Positions 21,694-34,900 of a stretch of 64,000 nucleotides of DNA are shown here, piece by piece. Origin of the DNA: Hydractinia symbiolongicarpus (Eukaryota; Cnidaria; Hydrozoa; Anthoathecata; Hydractiniidae); assembly GCF_029227915.1 (NCBI RefSeq), contig NC_079882.1, positions 29,750,001 through 29,814,000 on the forward strand, in the 5' to 3' direction. Position numbers and translations under genes: made by a program. How positions within the stretch are numbered: position 1 is the first letter of the stretch; every line of letters starts with the position of its first letter. Below the pieces are notes generated by a model. That model was not told the origin of the DNA. It was given only the letters and a program-made list of their open reading frames with translations, and did no database searches.

Positions 21694-21715
21694 TTTAAGA
21701 TTAAAACGCCCTTTT

Positions 21716-22094
21716 AGTATTTTCTGTATTTTGGCTAACTTGATCCAGACATCCGTTCACCTTGACGGCCAGATACAAATTGAAAAATAAGTAGTGAAAA
21801 GAAGTAGGATTTATGTATCATTTTTTTCAGAAGAAATATTTGCAATTCCATGTTGGTTCTAAAAAGAAGCTGCTTTTAGACATTCAACCTTGGCCAGACA
21901 GACCATTTAATTTAGCCATGAAACATGATCAATTGCTCATTTTTTGTATTGATTTTAGTTTATAGCCAGTTTCTATTTCTTTCACTTAACAGGTTGGGTC
22001 CCAATCACGTATATATACGTTGTGTGATCTTTCGCAATAACCCAACGACGTATATTTACGTTTGGGGAAAAAAGGGATAATTATTGTTTTCGTA
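21716..22094. other. Short intergenic stretch, no gene
   Basis: Possible remaining 5' UTR of the LINE up to about 21790. CACGTATATATACGTTGTG near 22005 and ACGACGTATATTTACGTTTG near 22046 are locally palindromic, but no feature is supported. Confidence 0.3.
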
Positions 22095-22662
22095 AGGGGT
22101 CATCTACAAAATTTGTAGCAATTCGTGTTAAAAAAATTTGTATGAGTATTTAAAAAAATTTGTATGAGTTTTAACTTCGTATGAGTTTTAAATTAAAACA
22201 AAAATCCTTTTTTAATTAGATGTGTATGTTTTTTTTTCAAAAAAAATTTGTTACAGATTTTATTAAATACGTATATATATGAGTTTTTAAAAAAAATTTG
22301 TTTGAGTTTTTATAATTAAATGCGTATGGGTTTTTTAGATAGAAATGTTTTTTAAAATCGCGTTTTAAAAATTTAAGAACGAAAAGTGGTGATAGAAATA
22401 CTTTTTTAGATTGCGTTTTAAAAATTTAAAAACGAAGAAAGGCGATAGAAATGCTTCGTTAGATCGCATTTTTAAAGTTTAAAAACAAAAAGCGGTGATA
22501 GAAATGCTTCGTTAGATTGCATTTTTAAAGTTTAAGAAGGAAAAAAAAACTGTATAACTAATTAACACTATACGAATTGTATACCATTTTTATACGAATT
22601 ATAATCATTTAAATTCGTATATATTCGTATAAAATGTCATACAAAATTTGTAGATGACCCCT
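22095..22662. mobile_element. MITE with perfect 23-bp terminal inverted repeats
   Basis: The left end starts AGGGGTCATCTACAAAATTTG and the right end is its exact complement over 23 bp (22095-22117 and 22640-22662). The interior is AT-rich and includes three diverged copies of an approximately 60-bp unit (22358-22545) with GATAGAAATGCTTCGTTAGA. No clear target-site duplication was found. A related element with AGGGATCGTCCACAAATTTTG ends sits at 29022. Confidence 0.8.
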
Positions 22663-22737
22663 GATTTCATGGTTATTTTTCTCTTTTGTAAAGTTTAAAG
22701 TTTCCTGTTTTCAAAGACAGATTTATTTTTTGGGGAA

Positions 22738-25140
22738 ATCATCATCATCATCATCATTCATCATTCTCGGCTTAATGTCCGTTTTCTATGCTACCATGGG
22801 TTGAACGGGGTATATTAATGACCCTCTTCCAATCTGATCTAGACTGTGTTAGATCTAAACTCAACTTCCTCTCTATCAAGTCTGTCCTTATAACCTCCTG
22901 CCAAGTCTTTCTTGGTCTGCCTCTGGGCTTTGCCCCAGGAACTATCAAGTCTCTACACTTTCTTACCCAATTATCCTCCTCCATTCTTTCCAAGTGCCCC
23001 AGCCAATTCAATCTTCTTATCTGGATAACATAATTCTACGGAGACTTAGCCTGCTTCTTAGCTCATCTGAACTCTTTCTGTCTCTCAGACTGGCATTACA
23101 CATCCACCTAACCATATTATTCCTTTCTAAACGGTCAAGATCTTCCTGCTTCACTGCCCATGTCTCACTACCGTACAACATAACACTTCTTACACAGGCC
23201 TCATACAACCTACCTTTTACCTCAATTGACAGGACTCTGCTAGTCAATAAAGGAAGTAACTCTCTAAACTTTTTCCAAGCAGAACCTATCCTGCAAGTAA
23301 CACTTCTTCCAACACCCCCTTCACTGCCCAACATATCACCTAAGTAACAGAAGTTCTTAACTATCTCTAACGAGCCACTGTTGTACATCATTAAAGCTGG
23401 AAATACTTTATTCTCTATAATCTAACCTTTGCAACGCTTGCATACAAACTGTATGCCAGCTCTTAACCTTCCACTAATACTACTGCACTTCTTATGTACC
23501 CAATGCTTGCAAGTCTGACAAAAAATTGAGTTACTACCAACCCCTTTCCTGCAAACTCCACAAGGCCACTTTCCAACTACAAGGTCACACTTGGCTGCAA
23601 TGCTACTTATCATGACTTTAGACTTTGCTGTGTTTACCTTCAGCCCTTTCTCTTCTAGTCCTTTCTTCCACTTCTCAAACTTTTCAACTAATTCTTTCAT
23701 CGACTCTTCTATGAGAACCAAATCATCTGCATACAATAACTCCCATGGACAACCTGTTCTAAACTCCATCGACAGCGCTTCTAAGACTAGAACAAACAAC
23801 AAAGGGCTAAGTACAGAACCCTGATGTACACCAACATTTACACTAAATTCATCACTAAGTGAATCGTTAATCCTGACACGACTTCTAGCATTGCTGTACA
23901 TAGACTGTACCATTGTAACTAGCAACTCATCCACACCTAATTTTCTCATAGCCCACCAAATAACTCTACGTGGCACTCTATCAAAAGGTTTCTCTAAATC
24001 TACAAAGGCAAAATAGAGATTCTTTCTCTTTCCTAAATACTTTTCCTGAAGCTTTCTGAGTAAAAATATTGCATCTGTAGTGCCACGCCCTGGAACAAAA
24101 CCAAATTGCATCTTATCTATATCAATTTTTTCTCTAAGTAACTTATTGATCACTCTTTCAATAACTTTCATTACTTGATCAACCAACTTCAAGCCTTTAT
24201 AGTTACCTCTTTCTAATGCATCACCCTTGCCCTTGAAACAATTCACTATTACACTCGACTGCCACTCACTCGGAATAGCACCATCCGTTATAATCTGATT
24301 AGCAAGACTTGTAATAAGCTCAACTCCAATATATCCAGATGCTTTTATTCTCTCTGCAACAATACCTGATACTCCTGCAGCTTTGCCAATCTTCAATTGC
24401 CTAATAGCCTTCACTACCCATTATGTCTTGATCTGCATAGCTGGCCCTTCTACAACAACATCATCAGACAAATTATCCTCATCCCAATCCAACTCAGTGT
24501 TAAGCAACCTCTGAAAATAATTCTTCCAAGCTACCCTTTTCTTCTCCTCTGTGATAGCCAATGATGAAGGTATCTTCCTTCATCATTACGTATACACTTC
24601 TCACCTACAACATCGTGATTAATCTTCTTCATTTGCTTTGCTATCTTGAACACCTTATTGCGCTTGTCTTCCCTTCTTAACACATCTGCAATTCTGTTTC
24701 TCTCTGCTTCTGATTTTGCCTTATACACTGCTGTATAAGCACAACGCTTAGGTTCTAAGTAAATATTTTTACTACCACCTGACTTCCACTCTTTCCAAAG
24801 TTTCCTCTTTTCCTTTATGCACTGGTCAACCTCATTATTCCACCACCAGGTCTGTGTATGTCTAGCTGGTCCTTTCGTCCACCCACAGGTATCATCAATA
24901 GCTTCTAGAAGACGATTCGTCCAAGTACTTTCAACATTGTCACTATCACACTGACCATTGTGGGCTAACTTCTGAACTTTTGCACTAAATTGTCTTGCTG
25001 TACAATCTCTTCCTTCAGCTTCCAGACTTTACAACGGGGCCTGTACTTTCCCTTGGATTTTTTAAACTCTTCAAGATAATATCACAAACCAGCAACCTAT
25101 TCTGGGAAACATACTCTTCCCCGGATATAACTTTCACGTC
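22738..25140 (-). mobile_element. LINE with (ATG)n tail and PHD-type zinc finger, degenerate
   Basis: A minus-strand non-LTR element ending at 22738-22760 in a catcatcat run, i.e. an (ATG/TGA)n tail as in RTE-type LINEs. Coding pieces from 5' to 3' are a pre-RT linker (WWNNEVDQCIKEKRK near 24840, then 24728-24531), an RT piece (24414-23422), and two C-terminal pieces (23391-23017 and 23011-22772). The endonuclease is missing, so the copy is 5'-truncated. Clade assignment is uncertain. Confidence 0.85.
23422..24414 (-). pseudogene. LINE reverse transcriptase with C4HC3 zinc finger
   Basis: RT motifs are present: KAAGVSGIVAERIKASG, QFGFVPGRGTTDAIFLLRKL, FAFVDLEKPFDRVPR, GVHQGSVLSPLLFVLVLEAL and LLYADDLVLI (catalytic YADD). 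Just after the thumb a Cys/His cluster appears: CGVC, then FCQTC, WVHKKC and FVCKRC, i.e. the C4HC3 spacing of a PHD-type finger. A stop just past CKRC at 23422 and frame changes further on show decay. Downstream pieces include YGSETWAVKQEDLDRLERN and the terminal GAKPRGRPRKTW motif. Confidence 0.8.
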
Positions 25141-25937
25141 CTTCACGACCATGAGCTAACTATAGTAATAAAAATATTTAATTTTCCAGAACAATATTGT
25201 GAAATACTTTAATTGCTAGTATTAACTCATTATGCTCACATTAACAGGTGTGAAGAAAAGATTAAGAATAGAATAAAGCATTCAGGTCTTTGGAAATTAA
25301 TTTTGAAACTTGTAAAATCAACTTTGCAAATTTTAAATTGTGTGTTGTGAAAATAATAAAAAATGAAATACATTCTGAAAACTTTTCTGCCAATAGTTTT
25401 TTATAAACACAACTGCAACATTTTGTATTTTAACAACGTTAATTTTAAGGGCTAAAAGGTTTTTTTATCCCTTAAACATTAGATGTTACTTTGAATAATT
25501 TAATATTTCTCTCTTGATATATTTGCTAACTGCAAATTTTTTTGTTATTTATTTGATACAAAATGCACATAGTAATGCGTGGTACTGTCGTTAAGATTGC
25601 GATATAACATTCCTGATATATCATTATGACAGTATTGTGAATCATGTGTCTAGCACATGATACACGGTCTGTGATTTTAGGTGCACTAATTCCAGTACTG
25701 TAGCCACAGTAAAATGTTCTTGACCATAATTTGATTTTCTTTACCTTAGGTCTAATGTTTTATTCCTAATGCTTGTTTTGGAAAATATTGTCTAGTGGTT
25801 AGAAAAAAAATATTAAGTAACATTCCACTAGGAGAGGTATAAAAATCGGAAATTAAAAGAAAAGCCTTTTATTTATTTTTATTTTTTTGTAGATAAGAAA
25901 TAATGTCAAACCTGCCAATTCATGAGCCTGGTTAGCC
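25141..25937. other. Presumed promoter region of the coiled-coil gene
   Basis: AT-rich DNA between the LINE and the first coding exon at 25938. No specific promoter element can be supported. An upstream ATG at 25903 opens a frame of only ten codons (MSNLPIHEPG) before a stop. Confidence 0.3.
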
Positions 25938-28900
25938 ATGCTTTCAAGTAAGTACAGTCATTTCTGGTAAAAGATGTGCAGTTTGTTCATACATCATATG
26001 ATTTTATAGGAACCTAGCATTTCATTGTACATCTGTTAAAACAACATGTTAAGGAACTTATAAATTACACTAAAATGATAAAACCACAAAACAGGATCAT
26101 AAACCTTTAAAAAGAAGTTTAGTGGCTTTAACCATTTGTGCAAAGAGTGGATGCATGAAATACTAATGACAGCTAAAAGCAATATATAACACAAGCAAGA
26201 AGAAGGTGCATGACTTATCAAAAGATTTTTACGTTTGCTGTGGAGAACGTTTATTAAGGAGCATTAAAGATTATTAAAATTCATTGAGGCATCAAAGGAG
26301 ATTTAGCACTAAATTTTCCATCTAAAGTAAAGCTTGTAGTGAAGTACCACCTAAAAAATAAGAATTAATGCCTTAAAAAATGCTTTAGTATTTAAGTGTG
26401 TACAGAAAGAGACAAAACAGTCCCTATTTCTTGAAGTAAGCAAATACATTACAAATACATAAGTTCAATTAAAGCTTTGAAAAGGATAAAGAAGAAAATA
26501 ACAAGTCGAATTTTTTAGTTATGTACAAAATAAAACAACATAAGAAGTTTGTAATCACTCCAACAAATTTGGCTTTTGTGATGGTGCAGTCACCATATGT
26601 CTTTCTTTCTGCTGATTTGAAAATACTAATGCTTTTTATTATATTTTTCAGCATTATCAATAACAAGTAAATCATTTTCAGATGGAAATGACCATTCAAG
26701 ACCATTTAGTCATAAAAGTTGTGATTTCACTAGTCATGCATTTACTTGTATAAACAAAGCAAATGTAAATTTGTCAAAAGTGAAAGAAAGTCTTGAAGAA
26801 TGGCAAAGAATGCTCTCAGTGCATCACAAAACATTACAAGGTTGGAATTAAATTTTTTCTCAAACTAACAAGGCTCAAGAATAACGATCACAAATTAGAA
26901 CAATGAAAGTTAATGTACCTATAACAACTTATAAAAAACCAAAAAAAACCCATAGAAATAATACGAATAGGAAAGTAAAAAAATCAACATTTAATGTGCA
27001 TGTTCATCTTTGCTTTGAGAATGAGTACATTGACAACCAGATTCTTTGCTTTGAGAATGAGTACATTGACAACCAGACTCTTTTATTTTTTTCAAAACAT
27101 CTTTACAATATGAGCCATCCTCCAACATGCCTTAATGCCAAAATGTAAGTGAACCATATCAGCACAATAATAATATAACAAGGTAATGAATTTTCATAGA
27201 TTTTCAAAATTTGCAATAATTATGTGCCTTTTCCAGGAATAAGGTTTTATTCAAATTTTTATTTTTTTGAAATTTGGTAACCTTACCTTCTTTTACATAT
27301 ACAGACCAACTTGAGGAAAAGATTCTGAAGTTTAACGAAACTGAATTGATCACCCCAAAATTTAATTTGGAACCAATCAGGAGTGGAGCTGCTTTGGAGG
27401 TTATGATGTTATCTGTTTTTTTTATGCATATCAATCTCGAGGGAATTGTCTTCCATTTCTAGAAGCCCTTCTTCTTTCAATATAAAAGGTCACCCCTGCC
27501 TGTTACCATGAATTAATGAAACTTGCTTAGACAGGGGTTAATTATTATATTTGCGTTTTTAATTAAAAACCTCAGTTTTTAAATTTGCTCACAGGTAGGC
27601 AGATCTGTACAAAAAAACCCGAAATAGAAAATAAAACACTTTCAAAACAAAAGAAAACTGCAATAAAAAGCAAGTGCAATAAACACTTGCCATTGCACAC
27701 AGTTTATTATCAAGAACTATATTTTACCAAAATATAACCTCTTTTCTTCTTTTCTCTTCTTACATTATGGAAATTAATTGAATAAAATCAAGACTAAAAT
27801 ATAAGGAACTTAAGATCTGACCTAAGTTGCTTACAACATGAAATTTTGTGCTTTATAAATGATGTAGATATTTTGCCCAAAATTGTATAGTTTAATTGAG
27901 AACATAACTTTTTGTTTTTATTTTTGTCCCCTTTTTCTAGCTATAACTTTGATGGGTGGTTGACCAAGTATTGATTCTAATTTATTTATTTAGAAATTGA
28001 CTTTTAGTTTCTTGTAACTGCTCAAGGCAATTATTTTTTTATGGTTATGTACATAATTTATCTTATTCAGGTCTTCGATACGGAAATTATCAATCCAACT
28101 GGAAAGTGTAAAAGCATCAGTCCAGTTAATGATGAAAAGCTGACAGATATAGCTATAACTCAGAAGCATGTTGTGCAAAATGTGTCCAATCTTCTGCAAC
28201 GAATCGAAGAAGATAGGAGTAATACAGAAAAACTATTGTATATAGAGCAAAGTAGGACAAAATTGTTGCAGCAAAAAGTTGATGCACATGCATATAAACG
28301 AATACATGAGCTTCCCGATGCAATTCAAAAAGGTCTGTGTGAATCTATTATATAAGGTGTTCAATGTTATCTATCAAATACATAACACCTATAAATTAAA
28401 AATTAAGTTGAAAAGTTTACACTGTATTGACCATACTATGGGTGTTGCATGCTAAACAATTATATTTTATGTAATAGTTCATTTTTTTCAAGTCGCCAGT
28501 CATCAAAATTTAAAGGACTGATCTTTTTTATTTCTATTTTGCATAAGTGGATTTTTCCACAGCCCTTATTGAATAATACAGTTAAATAATTCATACATAT
28601 GATATTTATGTTTTTATACTTGTCCTTAGAACACGAAAGATGTGCTTATAATGTTCAAGAGTTAAAGTGGCATTGTGCATATCAAGGTCGTGTTGAAGCA
28701 AGACTAATAGAAAAAGTTAGAGTAGCAGGTTCGTTAGTTTATTTAATGTTATTTTTCATTTTAAGCATATGAATGATAGAAAGGCTGTGGTCACACATGT
28801 TTTAATTTAACACTTTTATAGGCAAACATTTAATTGGTCACATGCGATAGCAAAGTGACCTATAAATTAGTGTCCGTCTGTCTGTCACAGCTTTTCTGCT

Positions 28901-31900
28901 TTGCTTGAAAAGTGACATATTTAGATTTGTATAAAAAAATCTAAATAGTGCCGTTTTGGCCAAAACCCCCAAAACTTGACCCCAAGATAGGGTTTTTGAG
29001 TTATCTCTAAAAATAACCATTAGGGATCGTCCACAAATTTTGTCCGGTTAATAAGACCCATATAAGACGAATTTGTCTCATTGTGTTCTTATAATTAAAA
29101 TTAAGACAATTAAAAAATCGTCTAATATAAATCAGGAGACAATTTTTTGTCGAAATCGTCTCGTATGAAAGAGTCAAGACAAATAAAACAAATTTATAAG
29201 ATGATTTATAATACGATGAATTAGGACAAAATTTGTGGACAATCTCAGACCATTATCTACATATTTCATTTAGTCTTGTAAAATCTAGTTACTGGCAACG
29301 GACCTAAAATGGTCTGAAATTAGCTAAGATAGATTTCTTGCATTCTTATCTACATTCATCACAGCTGATCTCTAGATCCTTTCATTAGATTATTTTAATT
29401 TTTTGCACAAGTTAATTATCAATAAATGCTAGAAAGGAGCGATTTTGAATCTCTTGCTTTGCTTCTGTTGATCAACATGCATTTGTACTGAAGTTGTAAC
29501 AGAGACTGTTTACAACTGTTGCACAACAAGAAATAGGTTTTTGAAAACTAAGCTTAAGGCTCTCCTATTCATTTCCACTTAAATTCAAAAATAGTAACTT
29601 CATGAATTAATTTTTTTGATTTTTTTAAAGAATTTTCTAAAAAGGCAGCAAAACAAAATTTACAGTTTGTTCTTACATCATTTTAGAAATCGGCAATAAC
29701 AAGATTACAGAAGAAATTAACTTTGTCAAAGAAAACAGGTTCGTTTTAACATTGGCATTTTATAAAATACTGATAAAAAGTATGGACTTAAAACTATTGA
29801 AGATTCTAAAAACTTATCAAGACAAGTTATAGTTCAGATTTTCACAAAGATATCTAAAACAGGTTTTTGAAACTATGCAGGTGGGTGAAAATATGTAGGT
29901 TATTACCACAGGATGCTGAAACACATAATGTCTTTGTGGGATCTGTATCCTAAATTTTAATCATAGTTTGATTAAGATTGTTGTTATAGGTGTAGAAGGT
30001 TGTTCAAACTTTCTGCAGTAGCTGACATTAAAAAATCACATAGATCTTGCCTACTAGTTGTGTTTTCTATGTTTGAGAGAATACAACAGATTTTTGGTGG
30101 AATTGAAGCAGAAAGTAAAAACCAGCTAAATATGAATGGTGCTTTTCTGGAAGTGCATGCATGAAAGGAAAACATAATCAATCTCAATAAAAAACATTAG
30201 AAACATTTGTACAGAAGTATACTTTTTATTTTTCAATACAACATTTAACAAAAACAAAATGCCACCAGTTAAATGTGCAAGGTAAAGATAACAAAGTATT
30301 TATTTTACTGAATAAATTAAACAGTGTTTAGAAAATTGACACTTGTGAAGCATTTTATTTTTGAAATTATTAAAAAGAAGGAAAATTGGTTGTTGGGTCA
30401 CGCAAGGATACGTACTATTTTATACATAATATTTTATGATTTGGCCATATAAACCTTTTACCATAATAGAAATGATGCATGTGTTTTGCTGCGTAATATA
30501 ACATTTTATGATTTTTATACTCCAGATAAATTTAGTCACATAAAACTTGGCAGACTAAAGCGTTCAATTTAAATCATAAGATAAGATAGATAAGATTGGA
30601 TTTTTTAACTTGATGAACAGCTTGTATTAACATGTAATGTTTTTGTTTTGGTTTAGTCCTCTAATAGAAGATAAACTTAATCTTGAAAAGGAGGCTATGG
30701 CAATAATTCAGAAGAAACAAGATGACACAGATAAGGAGCTAAAAGATACTAAACAGAAACTTGCTAAAACTGAGCGTGAATTTGAACAAAAAAAACGACA
30801 AGCTGATCATGAACAAAGGATGCTAGCCGAGAGAATTTTATCTCTGTCAAATGAGTTAAATTCATCACTGTAAGTTAATTTTGTTTTCATTTTGAGCAGA
30901 ATAAAAATGTATTGGTTTAAAAGATATGATCATACTAAGGTTAAGCTTAATAAATGTTTTAAGGGTGAATTAATAACAGATTGAGATTCTTTTGTTCATA
31001 ACCATGCGATTATGATCTATGGTCCCAATTTTTGTAAGACCTAGGTTATTCTAAACGTTTTTGCTAGTTAGATTTTAATGTTTTGTTTGCTCTATTTCAT
31101 CAACCTTCGAGATATGATACTGTGTTGCATGCTGTGTAAAGTTTAGTTAAAAATATTTTTGTGGAAATTATAAAAAAAGAATTGGAAATTAAGTAGCATT
31201 CTAAAAAGCATTTGCTCCCCTGTGGTACAGAAATAATGATTATATTAATAAGTGCAATATAGGAAAACAAGCCTTGTGTCTTCAGTGATTCCTTTTGTTA
31301 AACAAATAACTCTTCTACTAAACTGATAGCATTGCCTATAGCATGATGCAAGAACAAATGTTATCAACAGTTCTAACACAAAATTAAGAATTCAGCACAT
31401 GTAGCATGATGCAAAAACAAATTTTATCAACAGTTCTGACAGAAAATTTAGAATTCAGCAATTTTGGAGTAATACATTTTTGCTGTTGGAAATAAGGTAA
31501 CAGAATAAAATTAAGTATTGTTTAAATTGTAAAACAAAATGATCTTTTTAGTGAAATGTAAAAAGCCTGAATGTGTAGTCAGGAGTGCTAACACAATGAA
31601 AAATTGAATGTTGATGTTGTGTAAAGTGAAATTCTGGCATTTTAGCAATCACATATTATGTGTGACGTCAAAAAATGTAATTATTTAACAAATAGTGACA
31701 ACTAACAGTTTTATTAGGTCAAAATGTCCATTTCTTGTGAGTTAGCATATCTTCGTCATATCTTTTTCCGTAAACTTATTTTTTTCATGAGATCCCAACA
31801 CCCTAACGAATTCGAATTAATAGTGTTTCTCAATCAAAATGTATATGAGACCGCTTGAAAGTTCCTAAAAGGTGGTCAGAATAAAGTTAAAAAAGTTTCT

Positions 31901-34900
31901 TCATAGCTGTTCAAAGTGTAGGTGATAACCACATCATTATGAGTATATTGGACAGACAATAAGCAGGTTTAATAGGACATCCAGAATTAGCATGTGTTAT
32001 TCGATGGCGCACAGCAAGGTAGATATCAACATAACGAGGCTAAATAATTCGTACATCTTGAAATTGTAAAAAAGTGTTTTATGTCTCTCTGCCATAATGT
32101 TATAATGTCTTCTTAAGCTACAAGACAGATTATATAAAGAGATTTTACTGAAGATTTTTACTGAAGGAATTTTTTATATTAAACAAAAGTAAAAACACGA
32201 TTGTGGACTTTGTTTGACTGAACAGACTGTTATTTTGTGTAACCATAAATGATGTATTATATTAGTGTAACTTACCACAAAAATTGATTTTTTTCATAAA
32301 TCTCATTAAGTCAGACATGTTTGAAAGTGCAACTCATTGAAAGCTTTTCTTACTATAACATCTGATACCTTCAACTGCTGTATAAAATACAAAGATAACA
32401 AGACTATTTACGTATTCCAAAGTAGGAAAAATATCAGTGCAGGTTTTCCATTAAAATCTGACAATATCTGCAAGTGGTGGTGATTGTTTAAATTTTGTTG
32501 ACCAATATTTATTGACAATAGCAAAACTAAGATGAATTTTAATCCGATTACAATGAAACGTCACTTAGCATGAAAATACACACTATAATTATGTTGGTTA
32601 TTGTGATGTTAAAAATAAAGATTTTTGAGGACTGTACCCAAAAAGTTATGCAAGTGTGAAATGATGTTACCATTATAGCCTCAATCAGTTTTTTTTATGG
32701 TATTACAGCTTATCACGATTTACCACCTAAAGTGTATCATCCCTTACAATTTTGTGCTTGTGAAGTGTTTGAGGAATGCCTATTTATAAAAATATGTGCT
32801 TATGGAATAAAATTGTCTGAAAAATACATTTTGTCACGATTATTTCCAATTTTCCAAGAAACACAAAGAAATTTAAAATTTGTTAACTTTTATATAATTA
32901 TTTTATTCTTCTTTGTTTTTAATCCTATCTGAAAGTTAATACAATAAAACCATAATTCCTGAATCGTAGGAATTTGTAATAAATTTGGGTGACAAAAAAT
33001 TGCGACTTGCAAAAATTAATCTTGTATTTTTCTTCATCTCAAACCGAATTGTTATTGTGAATATTCTGTAACTGGTCATCAGGGAAAATTATTTTTTTAG
33101 TCTCAATAAACAAGTTATCTCTTTGTTTTAGTGGTAAACTCCTGGCATTACAAGAAGAACATGAAGGAATGAATGAAAATATATCTGACTTGCAAACAAA
33201 AATAACTGTGACTGAAGAAGAAGGGGAACATTTAGGTACGTATTTTTTTGCTATGTATTTTTTTTCCACACTACTGGTATTTTAATTCATATTTCATTTG
33301 TTTAGAGAAAAAGTTAATTAAATTTAAAGAAATAGAAACTTTTTTGGAAGAACAGGTACATATGCTTCATGTCATTTTTTTTTACCAACATATAAATAAC
33401 ATGGTGTACAGCTGTATAATTTTCCAATAGCTTCTGAACTAGTTCTGTAAACACTTTTCTGCTAATAAAACAGTTATTTGAAATAAGTACAATGAGTAAA
33501 TTCCTAACGCTATAAAACCCATAGTTTGGGGTTTTTGGGGGATAGCATACTTCAACAGAGAAATTTTTAATAACATCTGTATGCATGTTTTTTTATATAA
33601 GCATCCCTTTATGTCATATTCTCATATGTTTATTCCTGCACAGGAAACTTAATTGGTAATATTCGCTTTTACGAAATAGAATGTAAACTACTGATATTTC
33701 AGTGTTTTATCTTTAGGTAACGGTAAAAAGGAATATTTTCAGTTCAAACCTTTTTCTAAGAGTCATAAGTTAACCTGTCTTTCACTTGAACTGAGTGTAA
33801 TAATTTTTCCTGTCTGCATGTATAGCTTGAAGAATTAAATGACAAAATGTCTGAAGAAACTTTAAAGCATGAAAGAATTTGCAAGAACAATGAGAAACTT
33901 ACTAAGGAAAAATCTGGCCAGGTATAATCTGACATTTCATTCTTTTTATTTACTGCAATTCATCCAATTGAAAACAAACTTGCTTAAGAATATTTTCCCT
34001 ATTACTTTTCAAAACACATCGCTTCCTCTCTACTCTAGAATGTATGTACCCTTATCTGCAGTGTATGTTTAGAGGTTGCTCTGAAAATCTTCAGCTTTCT
34101 TTACCTTCAATAATGGCATAAGGAAAGGAAAAGGGAATCTTGAAACAAGCGGAGCGAAAAGACTGCCTCTTAAAGGTGCAACACATTACATGTCAATTTC
34201 CCATAGTGTCCGAGCAAGAGTGCTTCACTCTATTGGGGGAACTAAATTACATTTTAAGTTCAAGCTTTTTACTCCTTGCATCAACAATGTTGTTTTATAA
34301 ACATTTTTTATATTTTTAGATGACAGCCTATCAAAGTATGACAAAAAATTTGGAGAATGAGTTAAAAAAAGAAACTACGGAACTTCAGCAACTTTTAAAA
34401 AGCAGCAGAAGTACTGAGAATGAAATTAAACATATTAGACGTAAAATAGAGAACTGGTATTCTTTTGTTTTTTGTATTTGGTTTTTTGTAACAAGTCTGT
34501 TTTTAAAAGACTCTTCTTCAGCGTGACTTTAAAATTATTAAACTCACGCGTTAAAATTCTCAAAGGATGGCGGAGAGCACGAAGGAGAGTCCAAAATATG
34601 TTGCAATACAGCAGTAGGTTCGCTGTTTTAAGGTTTGCATGTCCGAACACATGGGAGTTTCGCCACTGACGGGTAAAGAGGTTAAGATTTCGCAACCTAT
34701 TTCAAAAAGCGTATTACTACAGTTCTGCAATAATTCGTGCTTCACTCGTGACATCACCTTTAAAATCTTCTCAAATTGATCTCAATTTTAGAAATGCCTG
34801 AAAATCTCCTCAAATCTCCTCAATTTTTTTGTATGAAAATAGCGTCATTTTCTAAAAAGAAAATATCTTCATATTGACTGTATAAAAAGAGTGGTAATCA

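Larger units (their letters stand above)
18938..21715 (-). mobile_element. CR1/Jockey-like LINE with intact RT but no endonuclease
   Basis: A minus-strand non-LTR retrotransposon copy. From its 5' side it holds a short ORF1 start (21693-21509), then a long RT frame (21508-19583), a 3' UTR that received a SINE (19107-19461), and an apparent (ATTC)n tail at 18938-18953. The apurinic-type endonuclease domain that normally precedes the RT is absent, so this is an internally deleted, non-autonomous copy. Confidence 0.85.

Noticed and set aside
34560-34620. Small frame starting ATGGCGGAGAGCACG in an intron of the coiled-coil gene
   Set aside because: It ends after 16 codons and the coiled-coil gene splices past it in phase. 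There is no evidence of an alternative exon.
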